From NCBI GenBank assembly GCA_903832325.1, contig CAILBC010000027.1:124001-188000 (forward strand): DNA of 64,000 nt, written 5' to 3'. The notes under the pieces are model-generated. The model made no database searches, was not told the DNA's origin, and saw only the letters and a list, made by a program, of their open reading frames with translations. The number at the start of each line of letters is the position of its first letter. The stretch's first letter is position 1. Both the position numbers and the translations under genes were made by a program. Of the stretch, positions 7,409 to 16,372 are shown in pieces. The stretch comes from an uncultured Sphingomonadales bacterium. GTDB taxonomy: Bacteria; Pseudomonadota; Alphaproteobacteria; Sphingomonadales; Sphingomonadaceae.

Positions 7409-8478
7409 GCGGACGGAGCAACGAAGCGATGACCGATCAGGGCCCCAAATTGCCGGAAACGCCGCCATTGGCCGATGGCGCCCCGGCGGCACGCGCAAAA
7501 GGCAAGCGCCCTTCGCTGATCGAACGCGCCGGCGGCAGCGATGCGTGGCGCGGGATGGTCCTTCCGCGCGATGCGGCAAAACCGGAAATCCCGCCGCTTG
7601 ATGTGCCGGTCATGGCGCATCCCGCGGCGGCCGAGGCGGTGCCTGTGGCGACCCAGGCGCTGAGCGCGGAGGTCGCGCCGTTCCAGGTGGCCAGCCCTGC
7701 GGCGCAGCGGCTTGATGCCATGCCCGCGACGCAGAAATTTCGCGGCACGTTCCACGCGATCGATCGCAAGCACTTGCGCGACCAGGGGCTGATCGAACCC
7801 GAAGGCCCGGTAACCGCGCTGCTGGAAGAATTCCGCATCATCAAACGGCAATTGCTGATGACCGCGGCCGAAACGCGCGCCGGCACCGGCCCGGTCAATG
7901 GTGACCGCATTCTGGTGGCCTCGGCGCTGCCCGGCGAAGGCAAGACGTTCTGTTCGGTCAATCTGGCGCTGTCGATGGCGGCGGAAAAAGATACCGAAGT
8001 GCTGCTGGTCGATGCCGATTTTGCCAAGCCGTCGGTGCTGTCGACGCTGGGGCTGCCCGGCGGGCCTGGCCTGCTCGATGCTCTGGCCGATCCGCGCATC
8101 GCGGTCGAAGACTGCATTCTGGGCACCGATATTGCCGGGCTGTTCGTGCTGCCGGCGGGCAATGCCTCGGGCTCCGACACCGAATTGCTGGGATCTTCGC
8201 GCACGGCGCAAGTGCTTGACCGGCTGACCTCGAACGCGCGCGGGCGGGTGGTGATTTTCGACAGTTCGCCGGTCCTTGCCGCGTCGCCGGCCAGCGCGCT
8301 GGCGCTTCATGTCGGCCAGGCGGTGGTGGTGGTGCGCGCCGGGATGACCAGCGAAGCCGCGCTGCGCGATGCGATCGGGCTTTTGTCCGGCTGCGAAGAT
8401 ATCCGCCTTTTGCTCAATGCCGCGCATTTTTCGCCCAGCGGGCGCCGTTTCGGCACCTATTACGGGTACAAGGAGTAA
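7405..8478 (+). CDS. XrtA-associated tyrosine-protein kinase (BY-kinase, CpsD-like)
   Basis: A 357-residue cytoplasmic bacterial tyrosine kinase (TIGR03018 type). Walker A is ALPGEGKTFCS with Lys180; Walker A' is VLLVDADFAKPS; Walker B is VVIFDSSPVLA. The tail GTYYGYKE has three tyrosines and is the probable autophosphorylation cluster. About 120 residues of low-complexity, proline- and alanine-rich sequence precede the domain. The chosen ATG (7405) overlaps the stop of the chain-length gene by four bases; ATG 7429 is an alternative eight codons later. Phosphorylation of the tail normally governs its contact with the Wzz-type partner and so polymer length. Confidence 0.9.
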   Translation: MSGRSNEAMTDQGPKLPETPPLADGAPAARAKGKRPSLIERAGGSDAWRGMVLPRDAAKPEIPPLDVPVMAHPAAAEAVPVATQALSAEVAPFQVASPAAQRLDAMPATQKFRGTFHAIDRKHLRDQGLIEPEGPVTALLEEFRIIKRQLLMTAAETRAGTGPVNGDRILVASALPGEGKTFCSVNLALSMAAEKDTEVLLVDADFAKPSVLSTLGLPGGPGLLDALADPRIAVEDCILGTDIAGLFVLPAGNASGSDTELLGSSRTAQVLDRLTSNARGRVVIFDSSPVLAASPASALALHVGQAVVVVRAGMTSEAALRDAIGLLSGCEDIRLLLNAAHFSPSGRRFGTYYGYKE

Positions 8479-8483
8479 TCCCG

Positions 8484-10268
8484 ATGAAGGGGGTCTTGCA
8501 CATCGCAGCCAGCGCGCTGGCGCTGATTGCACCGTGGGGGGCAGGGGGTGTTGCCCTGGCGCAAACCGCTGCCGGCGGCGGCGGTCCGCTGCGCTATACC
8601 AATCCCGATGCCGGGGACGATACCGCAACCGCGCCCGACGGATCGGCCGTGCGCGGCAGCTCGGCCAATGGCGAAGATGGTCGCGGGGCCTATACCCCGC
8701 CGGGCACGGCGAATGCTGCGGCAAAGGCGCGCAAGCGCACGCGCATCACGCCCTATATCGAAATCGACCAGAGCATCTATGATCAGGTCACCCCGCAAAG
8801 CCAGGTGATGACGTATACCACCGTGGCGGCGGGCGCCGACATGACGATCGGCAGCCACCGCACCACCGGCGTGGCGACGATCCGGTATGAACACCACTTT
8901 TCCGAAACGCGCGGGGTGGGCAGTTCCAACACGGTAACCGGCATTGCCCGTACCACCACAGAGCTGATCCCCCGCACGCTGACATTCGATTTCGGCGGGC
9001 TGGCCACGCATACTTCGATCAACCCGGGCGGCGGCGCCCTGTCCAATCCGGTGGAACGCAACGGGTCGATCTATCAGATCTGGTCGTTCTATGGCGGGCC
9101 TTCGCTGTCAACGCATGCCGGCGTGCTGGGGATCAAGGCGTCGTATGATCTGGGTTATAACGAGATTGACCGGATCCGGTCCTATGTTCCGGCCGGCGGC
9201 ACCACGCCGGTTGATCTGTTCGGCCATTCGCTGACCCAGCAGGGCACGGCTTCGATCGGGGTGAAACCGCGCGAAGTGCTGCCCTTCGGGATTGCGCTGA
9301 ACGGCGCCTATTTGCGTGAAGACACTTCGAACCTTGATCAGCGGCTGACCGATGAACGGCTGGGGGTGCAGATCACCCAGCCGATCACGCGCAGCGCCGC
9401 GCTGATTGGCGATGTGGGCTGGGAAAAGGTGCAGGTGGCACACCGCGATGCGCTTTATGATGCCAGCGGCCAACCGGTGGTGACCAGCAACGGCCAATAC
9501 GTGATCGATCGCAGCAAGCCGCGCAAGATCGCCTATCAGACCGATGGCCTGGCCTGGGATGTGGGCGTGGTGTGGCGGCCCAGCCGGCGCACGATGGCTG
9601 CCGCCTTTGTCGGCCGCCGCTATGACAGCACGACATATTACGGCCAGTTCTATCACACCCCCAACAGCCGTTCGAGCATCAGCGTTTCGGTGTTCGACGG
9701 CATCTATGGCTTCGGTTCGGGGGTCATGGCCACGCTGCAGCAGCTGCCCACCGATTTTGCGACCACGCGCGATCCGTTCAGCGGCAATGTTGCGGGCTGT
9801 CTGCAGGGCACGACCGGCGGGGGCTGCCTGACCGGCGCGCTGGGATCGGCCAATGCGCTGGCATTTCGTGCGCACGGGTTCAATGCCAGCTATGGCGTGA
9901 CGCTGGGGCGGCTGTCGGTCAATATGGGCGGCGGCTATTTCTCGCGGCGGTTCATCGGCGCGCAGGATACGATCCTGGCCAGCCAGAATGGTGCGCTCGA
10001 TCAGACCTGGTATGTCAATGCCGGCCTGTCGGGGCAGATCGATCGGCAGACCCGGTTCTTTGTCAACGGCTTCGGTTCGGTCTATCGCACCAGCACGGTG
10101 GCGCAGAGCGATACGGCCGATTGGGGCGTGAACGGATCGCTGGTGCGGCATCTCACCGATCGGCTGGTCGGCACCGCCTCGGTCGAAGTGCTGGGGGTCA
10201 ATCCCCAGATCGCGCCCGATCAGCTTGACATGCTGGGCCAGCTGGGCCTGCGCTACAACTTCCGCTAG
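8484..10268 (+). CDS. PEP-CTERM-system outer-membrane beta-barrel protein
   Basis: A 594-residue exported protein (TIGR03016 type, uncharacterised, PEP-CTERM-associated). A signal peptide ends near residue 27 (GVALAQ). Next comes a low-complexity linker, then alternating amphipathic strands through to the terminal LGLRYNFR, whose last residues fit a beta-barrel C-terminus. AAGGAG at 8469-8474, overlapping the kinase stop, serves as ribosome site. By position it may be the outer-membrane porin for the exopolysaccharide, as barrel proteins are in other synthase- and Wzy-type systems; that role is inference. One cysteine pair lies in the loop CLQGTTGGGC. Confidence 0.85.
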   Translation: MKGVLHIAASALALIAPWGAGGVALAQTAAGGGGPLRYTNPDAGDDTATAPDGSAVRGSSANGEDGRGAYTPPGTANAAAKARKRTRITPYIEIDQSIYDQVTPQSQVMTYTTVAAGADMTIGSHRTTGVATIRYEHHFSETRGVGSSNTVTGIARTTTELIPRTLTFDFGGLATHTSINPGGGALSNPVERNGSIYQIWSFYGGPSLSTHAGVLGIKASYDLGYNEIDRIRSYVPAGGTTPVDLFGHSLTQQGTASIGVKPREVLPFGIALNGAYLREDTSNLDQRLTDERLGVQITQPITRSAALIGDVGWEKVQVAHRDALYDASGQPVVTSNGQYVIDRSKPRKIAYQTDGLAWDVGVVWRPSRRTMAAAFVGRRYDSTTYYGQFYHTPNSRSSISVSVFDGIYGFGSGVMATLQQLPTDFATTRDPFSGNVAGCLQGTTGGGCLTGALGSANALAFRAHGFNASYGVTLGRLSVNMGGGYFSRRFIGAQDTILASQNGALDQTWYVNAGLSGQIDRQTRFFVNGFGSVYRTSTVAQSDTADWGVNGSLVRHLTDRLVGTASVEVLGVNPQIAPDQLDMLGQLGLRYNFR

Positions 10269-10280
10269 GGGCAAAATCCG

Positions 10281-11537
10281 ATGTATGATCAGTTTTACGG
10301 GTTCAGCGGCCGGCCATTCCAGCTTGCCCCCGATCCCGATTTCTATTTCGAAAGCCTTACCCACCGCAAGGCGCTGTCCTATCTGGGCTATGGCCTGGCG
10401 CAAGGCGAAGGCTTCATTGTCATCACCGGCGAAATCGGCGCGGGCAAATCGACGCTGGCGGCGCATCTGGTCGCCTCGATCGATCGCCAGCGGCTTACCG
10501 TGGGCCAGATCGTCACCAGCCAGCTTGATGGCGCAGAGCTGGTGCGGCTGGCCGCGCAGGCCTTTGGCGTGGTGCTGCCGACCACGCCCGGCGCCTTTGA
10601 CAAGGCGGCAACGCTGGGCGCGATCGAAGGCTTCCTGGCCGACGAGGCGCGCGCCGGGCGCCGCTGCCTGCTGATTGTCGACGAAGCGCAGACGCTGTCG
10701 GTCGCGGCGCTGGAAGAACTGCGCATGCTGTCCAATTTTCAGCTCGGCGCGCATCCGCTGTTGCAGACCCTGCTGCTCGGCCAGCCCGAATTCCGCAGCC
10801 TGATGAACGAACCCGGGCTGGAACAATTGCGCCAGCGGGTGATCGCCACGCACCATCTCGACGCGATGGAGCCGGACGAAGTCGGCCCCTATATCGAACA
10901 CCGCCTGCGCCATGTCGGGTGGAAAGACAATCCGGCGTTTGGCCCTGGCGTCCATGCCCTGCTGGCCCAGGCCAGCGGCTGCGTGCCGCGCCGGGTGAAC
11001 AGCCTGGCCAACCGGCTGCTGCTGATGGGCGCGGTGGAACACGCCGCGCTGATCGATTGCGACATGGTGCATGATGTGCTGGCCGATCTGGCCGGTGACG
11101 GCGATGATGATCTGCCGGCCCCAACTGCCGCCCCAACTGCCGCTGCGCCTGCCGTGGCCCCAACTGCCGCTGCGCCTGCCGCACCGGATCCTGCACCCGC
11201 TCCGGCACCCGCTCCGGCACCGGCACAGGCGCCTTCGGCCGCGCCCGATCATGCCGCGATCCTGCAGGATCTGGCCCATGAACTCTCCAGCCGCGACGAA
11301 CAGATTGCCGAATTGCAGCAGGCGGTGATGGAACTGGCCGAATTGCGCCGGCCAGAGGCATTGACCGGCGCGCCAGAGCCCGATCTGGAGCCGCTGCTGG
11401 CGGCGATTGTCGATCTGACCCGGCGCATCGAAACGCTGGAAACGCGCACCGGTGATCAGAACGAGGCGATCCGCCATGTGCTGACCATGCTGATCGAATG
11501 GCTGGAATCCGAAAACGCGCAAGTTCGCGCGGCCTGA
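10281..11537 (+). CDS. XrtA-associated AAA ATPase (ExeA-like)
   Basis: A 418-residue protein. The N-terminal 270 residues form an ExeA/GspA-like AAA ATPase (TIGR03015 type): MYDQFYGFSGRPFQLAPDP start, Walker A TGEIGAGKST with Lys56, and Walker B LLIVDEAQTLS. A proline/alanine linker (about residues 278-315) built from repeated units follows, then a helical C-terminal region, probably coiled coil (about 320-415). ExeA-type ATPases help assemble envelope machines, so this may position the export complex. It follows the barrel gene by 12 bases. Confidence 0.9.
   Translation: MYDQFYGFSGRPFQLAPDPDFYFESLTHRKALSYLGYGLAQGEGFIVITGEIGAGKSTLAAHLVASIDRQRLTVGQIVTSQLDGAELVRLAAQAFGVVLPTTPGAFDKAATLGAIEGFLADEARAGRRCLLIVDEAQTLSVAALEELRMLSNFQLGAHPLLQTLLLGQPEFRSLMNEPGLEQLRQRVIATHHLDAMEPDEVGPYIEHRLRHVGWKDNPAFGPGVHALLAQASGCVPRRVNSLANRLLLMGAVEHAALIDCDMVHDVLADLAGDGDDDLPAPTAAPTAAAPAVAPTAAAPAAPDPAPAPAPAPAPAQAPSAAPDHAAILQDLAHELSSRDEQIAELQQAVMELAELRRPEALTGAPEPDLEPLLAAIVDLTRRIETLETRTGDQNEAIRHVLTMLIEWLESENAQVRAA
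11131..11181 (+). repeat. 24-bp direct repeat in the ATPase linker
   Basis: A 24-base unit starting CCCCAACTGCCGCTGCGCCT occurs at 11131-11154 and again identically at 11158-11181. It encodes repeated P-T-A-A-A-P-A blocks of the ATPase linker. A shorter GCTCCGGCACCC repeat follows near 11200. Such repeats are prone to slippage, so linker length probably varies between strains. Confidence 0.8.
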
Positions 11538-11574
11538 TCCCGAAACCAGACCTCCGGCCCCGATCGAGCGACCC

Positions 11575-12501
11575 ATGGCGGCGTCCATTCCCCACCCCGG
11601 CAACACGCGTGCCGATGGCCTGATCGCCAATAGGCCGATCATCAGCGGGCCGATTGTCAATGGGCTTTCGGTCGATGTCGAAGACTGGTTTCAGGTCGGC
11701 GCGTTCGAAACGGTGATCCCGCGCACCCGCTGGGACAGCCTGGATCTGCGGGTGGAGCGCAATTGCGATGCGATTCTGGCGCTGTTTGACGAGGCGCAGG
11801 TAAAGGGCACGTTCTTTACACTGGGCTGGGTGGCGCAGCGCTGCCCCGCGCTGATGCGCCGCATTGCCGATGCCGGCCACGAAATCGCCAGCCACGGCTG
11901 GGACCATGCACGCGTGTTCACCATGGATGCGCCCGCCTTTGCCGCCGATCTGGCCCGCGCACGCGCCGTGCTGGAGGATGTGACGGGCCAGGCGGTCACC
12001 GGCTATCGCGCGCCCAGCTTTTCGATCGATGCGCGCACGCCCTGGGCACATGGCGTGCTGGCCGAAGCGGGCTATCGCTATTCATCAAGCGTCGCGCCGA
12101 TCGTGCATGATCACTATGGCTGGCGCGAAGCGCCGCGCTTTGCCTTTCGCCCGGTGGCCGGCGCCGAATTTCTGGAAATTCCGGTGACCACGGCCGAATG
12201 GGCCGGGCGGCGCATGGCGGCGGGCGGCGGCGGGTTTTTCCGCCTGTTTCCCTATGCGCTGTCGCGCTGGGCGCTGACCCGGGTAAACCGGCACGATGCG
12301 CGCCCCGCGCTGACCTATTTTCACCCCTGGGAAATCGATCCCGATCAGCCGCGCGTGGCCGATGCGCCGTGGCGATCACGCCTGCGCCATTACAGCCGGC
12401 TGGGCGCGATGGCGGGAAAGCTGCGGCGCCTGCTGCACGATTTTCCCTGGGGCCGGATGGATGCGCTGGCCGCGTGCGAAGCGCAGCGGATCGCGCCATG
12501 A
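11575..12501 (+). CDS. XrtA-system polysaccharide deacetylase
   Basis: A 308-residue NodB-type carbohydrate deacetylase (TIGR03006 type, with C-terminal DUF3473-like region). The signature opening is VNGLSVDVEDWFQV, whose aspartates belong to the metal/catalytic set. HEIASHGWDHARV supplies the metal histidines, and GYRAPSFSIDARTPWA is the conserved arginine motif. LTYFHPWEIDPDQPR near residue 250 carries the late histidine. No signal peptide is visible. It probably removes N-acetyl groups from the exopolysaccharide or its precursor. It starts 37 bases after the ATPase, and its stop overlaps the next start. Confidence 0.92.
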   Translation: MAASIPHPGNTRADGLIANRPIISGPIVNGLSVDVEDWFQVGAFETVIPRTRWDSLDLRVERNCDAILALFDEAQVKGTFFTLGWVAQRCPALMRRIADAGHEIASHGWDHARVFTMDAPAFAADLARARAVLEDVTGQAVTGYRAPSFSIDARTPWAHGVLAEAGYRYSSSVAPIVHDHYGWREAPRFAFRPVAGAEFLEIPVTTAEWAGRRMAAGGGGFFRLFPYALSRWALTRVNRHDARPALTYFHPWEIDPDQPRVADAPWRSRLRHYSRLGAMAGKLRRLLHDFPWGRMDALAACEAQRIAP

Positions 12502-13550
12502 TGCCGATGATCCCGCCCCGTGTGCGCCGCGCAACGCCCGACGATGCCGCGCGCATCGCGCAATTCGTGGCCGCGTGCGACGGGGCGACCGCGTTCCACC
12601 GCCCCGAATGGCTGCACGCGGTCGAACGCGCCAGCGGCCATGCGCTGTGCGTGCTGCTGGCCGAAACCGGGCGCGACATCACGGCGCTGCTGCCGCTGCA
12701 CGCGGTTCATTCGCCGCTGTTTGGCCGCGCGCTGGTATCCACCGGGTTTGCCGTCGATGGCGGGGTGATCGGCGATCCGGCGCAGGCCGAGGCGCTGGCC
12801 GAGGCGGCGTGTGAATGGGCGCTGCGGTTGTCGTGCGGAACGGTCGAACTGCGCGGCGGGCCTTTGCCGTCGGCGCCAGGCTGGCACGTGCGCACCGACA
12901 GCCATGCCGGTTTCGTCACGCCGCTGGCAGCCGATGACGACGCGCAACTGACCGCAATCCCGCGCAAGCAGCGCGCCGAAGTGCGCAAAGGTCTGGCGGG
13001 CGATTTTTCCGTGCGCATCGGCAGCGAAGCGGCCGATCGCGCGATGCATTATGCGGTCTATGCCGAATCGGTGCGCAATCTGGGCACCCCGGTGTTTCCG
13101 CGCGCACTGTTCGATGCGGTGCTCGATGGCTTTGCCGGCGATGCCGATATCCTGACCGTGCTTGCCGGCGACACGCCGGTCGCTTCGGTGCTCAGCCTCT
13201 ATCATCGCGGCGCGGTCATGCCCTATTGGGGCGGCGGCACGTTTGCCGCGCGCGCGCTGCGCGCCAATGACGTGATGTATTATCGGCTGATGTGCCACGC
13301 GCGGCGGCGCGGGTGCGACCGGTTCGATTTCGGCCGGTCGAAAGTCGACAGCGGCGCCTATCACTTCAAACGCAACTGGGGTTTCGCGCCGCAGCCGCTG
13401 GCTTATGCGCACTGGACCGCCGATGGCGTGGCGCCGCGCGATGTCAATCCGCTCAGCCCGCGTTATCGCGCGCGGATCGCGCTGTGGCGCAAGCTGCCGC
13501 TGGCGCTGGCCAACCGTCTGGGCCCGCTGATCGCGAACGGACTGGCCTGA
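12498..13550 (+). CDS. FemAB-related protein, PEP-CTERM system-associated
   Basis: A 350-residue GNAT-fold protein of the FemAB-like family found in PEP-CTERM/XrtA loci (TIGR03019 type). Motifs include IPRKQRAEVRKGL, SVRNLGTPVFPRALF and the late FDFGRSKVDSGAYHFKRNW. Family members in Gram-positives add amino acids to peptidoglycan using aminoacyl-tRNA. Here it may attach an amino or acyl group to the exopolysaccharide, which would fit the ligase, decarboxylase and carrier protein in the same locus (inference). The ATG at 12498 overlaps the deacetylase stop by four bases; nearby ATG codons at 12501 and 12507 are alternatives. Confidence 0.88.
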   Translation: MMPMIPPRVRRATPDDAARIAQFVAACDGATAFHRPEWLHAVERASGHALCVLLAETGRDITALLPLHAVHSPLFGRALVSTGFAVDGGVIGDPAQAEALAEAACEWALRLSCGTVELRGGPLPSAPGWHVRTDSHAGFVTPLAADDDAQLTAIPRKQRAEVRKGLAGDFSVRIGSEAADRAMHYAVYAESVRNLGTPVFPRALFDAVLDGFAGDADILTVLAGDTPVASVLSLYHRGAVMPYWGGGTFAARALRANDVMYYRLMCHARRRGCDRFDFGRSKVDSGAYHFKRNWGFAPQPLAYAHWTADGVAPRDVNPLSPRYRARIALWRKLPLALANRLGPLIANGLA

Positions 13551-13553
13551 ACC

Positions 13554-14810
13554 ATGGTCGGCAATCCCGGCGAAGTGCTGTTTCTGGCGCACCGCATTCC
13601 CTATCCGCCCGATCGCGGCGATCGCATCCGTTCGTGGCACATCCTGCGCGCGCTGGCGGCGCTGGCGCCGGTGCATTGCGGTTGCCTGATCGAAAGCGCG
13701 GACGAACGCGCGCAGGCCGGCCCCATTGCAGACGTTGCTGCCAGCCATTGCCTCGCGCTGCGCCCGGCATCGCTCGGCTGGGCGGGAATTGCCGCGCTTG
13801 CCACCGGGCGCCCGGTCAGCCTGGTTGCGTTTTCGTCGGCACAATTGCGCCGCTGGGTGCGCGATCTGATTGCCGAGCGGCCGATCACCACGATTTTCGT
13901 GTTTTCCGGCCAGATGGCGCAATTCGTTCCGGCCGATTTCCGCGGGCGCGTGGTGATGGATTTCGTCGATGTCGATTCGGCCAAGTTTGCGGCCTATGCT
14001 GCCGCGGCGCGGGCCTGGTGGGTGCGCGCCATCCACGCGCGTGAGGCGCGGGTGCTCTGCGCCTTTGAAGAGCGGACCGCGCATCGCGCCGATCTGTCGC
14101 TGCTGGTCACTCCCGATGAGCGCGATCTGTTCGTGTCGCGGCTGGCCGATCCGGCCGGCGTGGCGGTGGCCGCGCTGGGCAACGGCATCGATGCCGCGCA
14201 CTTTTCGCCCGAGGCGGTTTCGCCAGAGCCGGCGCTGTGCGGGCCGGGGCCGCAGATCGTGTTTACCGGGCAGATGGACTATGCCCCCAATGTTGCGGCG
14301 GTGCGGCTGTTTGCGCAGCAGGCCATGCCGGTGATCCGCGCGCGCCACCCGCACGCGGTGTTCACCATTGTCGGCCGCGCGCCCACCGCCGAAGTGCGCG
14401 CGCTCGATGGGCAGGACGGCACGCGGGTAACCGGCGAAGTGCCCGATGTGCGCCCCTGGCTGGCCGGGGCGGATCTGGTGGTGGTGCCGTTGCTGATTGC
14501 GCGCGGGGTGCAGAACAAAGTGCTGGAGGCGATGGCCATGGCGCGCCCGGTGCTGCTGACCCCGGCGGCGGCCAGCGGCATTCCGGGCAGCGATGGCGCG
14601 GAATTTGCCGTGGCCGCCATAGACGCCATGGCTGCTGGCGCCGAACCCGATGCCGCCGCCTTTGCCGCGCGCGCGCTGGCCCTGCTGGACGATCCGCAGG
14701 GTGCACTCGCAATCGGCCGGCAGGCGCGCGCGTGCGTTATGGCCGAGGCGGGGTGGGACAAAGTTCTGGCGCCGCTGCCGGCGATGATGGGGTGGACCGA
14801 TGCAGCCTGA
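13554..14810 (+). CDS. PEP-CTERM/XrtA-system glycosyltransferase
   Basis: A 418-residue GT-B fold glycosyltransferase (TIGR03087 type, glycosyltransferase family 4/1-like). The N-terminal domain has LFLAHRIPYPPDRGDRIRSW, a family hallmark. The C-terminal domain has the donor-binding region VFTGQMDYAPN, VTGEVPDVRPWLAGADLVV and PLLIARGVQNKVLEAMAMA with the conserved glutamate. It should add one sugar to the lipid-linked repeat unit at the cytoplasmic membrane face. It begins three bases after the FemAB-like gene and overlaps the exosortase gene by 11 bases. Confidence 0.9.
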   Translation: MVGNPGEVLFLAHRIPYPPDRGDRIRSWHILRALAALAPVHCGCLIESADERAQAGPIADVAASHCLALRPASLGWAGIAALATGRPVSLVAFSSAQLRRWVRDLIAERPITTIFVFSGQMAQFVPADFRGRVVMDFVDVDSAKFAAYAAAARAWWVRAIHAREARVLCAFEERTAHRADLSLLVTPDERDLFVSRLADPAGVAVAALGNGIDAAHFSPEAVSPEPALCGPGPQIVFTGQMDYAPNVAAVRLFAQQAMPVIRARHPHAVFTIVGRAPTAEVRALDGQDGTRVTGEVPDVRPWLAGADLVVVPLLIARGVQNKVLEAMAMARPVLLTPAAASGIPGSDGAEFAVAAIDAMAAGAEPDAAAFAARALALLDDPQGALAIGRQARACVMAEAGWDKVLAPLPAMMGWTDAA

Positions 14811-16368
14811 TGGGCCTGGCGATCCGGCGGACACCGGGCACAGCGCGCGGCGCACGATTCCGGCCGCATGGCACAGCGCACTGGTGCGGCTGGCGCTGGT
14901 CTGGGCGGGGCTGGTCGTGCTGTTCTGGCCCGATTGGCGCGACATGGCCGGGCAATGGTGGAACAGTTCGACCTATAACCACATTCTGCTGATCCCGCCG
15001 ATCCTTGGCTGGCTGGTCGCGCAGCGCCGCGATGAACTGCTGCGGCTGGCGCCGGTGGCCTGGTGGCCGCCGCTGGTGATCTTTGCCGGCGCCGGGTTCC
15101 TGTGGCTGCTGGGTGATTTTGCCGGGCTGTCGCTGGCGCGGCAGCTTGCCGTGGTGGTCATGGCGCAGGCTGGGCTGGCCGCGGTGCTGGGGCCGCAAGT
15201 GGTGGCCGGGTTGCTGTTTCCGCTGGGTTACATGCTGTTTCTGGTGCCGTTCGGCGATGAAATGATTCCCTTTCTGCAAACCCTGACCGCGCGCATCACG
15301 ATGGTGCTGCTGGGGCTGGCGCATATCCGTTCCAGCATCGATGGCGTGTTCATCACCACGCCGGCGGGCTATTTCGAAGTGGCGGAGGCCTGTTCGGGGG
15401 TAAAATTCCTGATCGCGATGATCGCCTATGGCGCGCTGGTGGCCAATGTGTGCTTTCTGCGCTGGTCGCGCCGCATGGCGTTCATGGCGGTGTCGCTGGT
15501 CGTGCCGATCCTGGCCAATGGCATGCGCGCGTTCGGCACGATCTGGATTGCCGGGTGGTACGGCATCAGCTTTGCCAGCAGTTTTGATCATGTGTTCTAT
15601 GGCTGGGTGTTTTTTGCCGTGGTCATGGGGCTGTGCATGGCGGCCGGCTGGCGCTGGTTCGATCGGCCGGTGGCCGCGCCGATAATCGATCCCGAAGCGG
15701 TGGCGGCCAATCGGCTGGTGGTGCGGCTGATGCGCCAGCAGCCGGGCGCGCGCGCCACGCTGGGCGCCTTGCTGGCGCTGGCGCTGGTGTTCATCGGCTG
15801 GGGCGCAGCGGCGGGATCGCTTGCCGGGCATCTGCCAAAGGGCGTGTTTCTGCCCGCAATCCCCGGCTGGGTGGCCGAAGCCAGCGATGCCGGAACGCCG
15901 TGGGCCCCGCCGCACGGCGGTGCAGATCAGCAATTTCACATGCGGTTTCGCGATGGTGCGGGCCATGTTGTCGATGTGTCGTTCGCGCTCTATGCCAGCC
16001 AGGGTGAAGGGCACGAAGCCGGCGGTTTCGGGCAGGGCGCGGTGCCGCTGGGATCGCGCTGGACCTGGGAACGCCCCGGCGCGGCGGTGGGCCTGGCCAA
16101 AAGCGACATCATCCAGGCCGCCGGGCCGGAACGGCGGCTGTGCCTTACCTGGTATCGCAGCGGCGCGCTGCTGACCGGCAGCAACCTGGCGCTGCGCTTG
16201 CACGTGATGGCCAATCATCTGCTGCTGCGGCGCGAAGCGACCGGGGCGCTGATCCTGTCGGCCTCCGACGCGCTGAACCGCGATCCGGCGGCGGCGCTGG
16301 CGGCATTCATGGCTGCCACCGGCCCGGTCGATCGCTGGATCGATGCCATGGCACTGGGCAACCGCTAG
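14800..16368 (+). CDS. xrtA: Exosortase A fused to an EpsI domain
   Basis: A 522-residue membrane protein. The first 290 residues carry about eight helices and the exosortase catalytic set: Cys198 in EACSGVKFLIAM, Arg243 in ANGMRAFGTI and His264 in FDHVFYGW. After another helix (about residues 325-345) comes the EpsI/DUF3485 domain to the C-terminus, the fused form usual in proteobacterial XrtA. It recognises PEP-CTERM tails of exported proteins, cleaves them and probably joins them to an envelope acceptor. No PEP-CTERM substrate gene is visible here, so the targets lie elsewhere. ATG 14800 lies inside the end of the glycosyltransferase gene. Confidence 0.95.
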   Translation: MQPDGPGDPADTGHSARRTIPAAWHSALVRLALVWAGLVVLFWPDWRDMAGQWWNSSTYNHILLIPPILGWLVAQRRDELLRLAPVAWWPPLVIFAGAGFLWLLGDFAGLSLARQLAVVVMAQAGLAAVLGPQVVAGLLFPLGYMLFLVPFGDEMIPFLQTLTARITMVLLGLAHIRSSIDGVFITTPAGYFEVAEACSGVKFLIAMIAYGALVANVCFLRWSRRMAFMAVSLVVPILANGMRAFGTIWIAGWYGISFASSFDHVFYGWVFFAVVMGLCMAAGWRWFDRPVAAPIIDPEAVAANRLVVRLMRQQPGARATLGALLALALVFIGWGAAAGSLAGHLPKGVFLPAIPGWVAEASDAGTPWAPPHGGADQQFHMRFRDGAGHVVDVSFALYASQGEGHEAGGFGQGAVPLGSRWTWERPGAAVGLAKSDIIQAAGPERRLCLTWYRSGALLTGSNLALRLHVMANHLLLRREATGALILSASDALNRDPAAALAAFMAATGPVDRWIDAMALGNR

Positions 16369-16372
16369 GCCG

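Noticed and set aside
9108..11660. An 850-codon minus-strand open frame
   Set aside because: Antisense to the barrel and ATPase genes; no recognisable domain and shadow-type composition.
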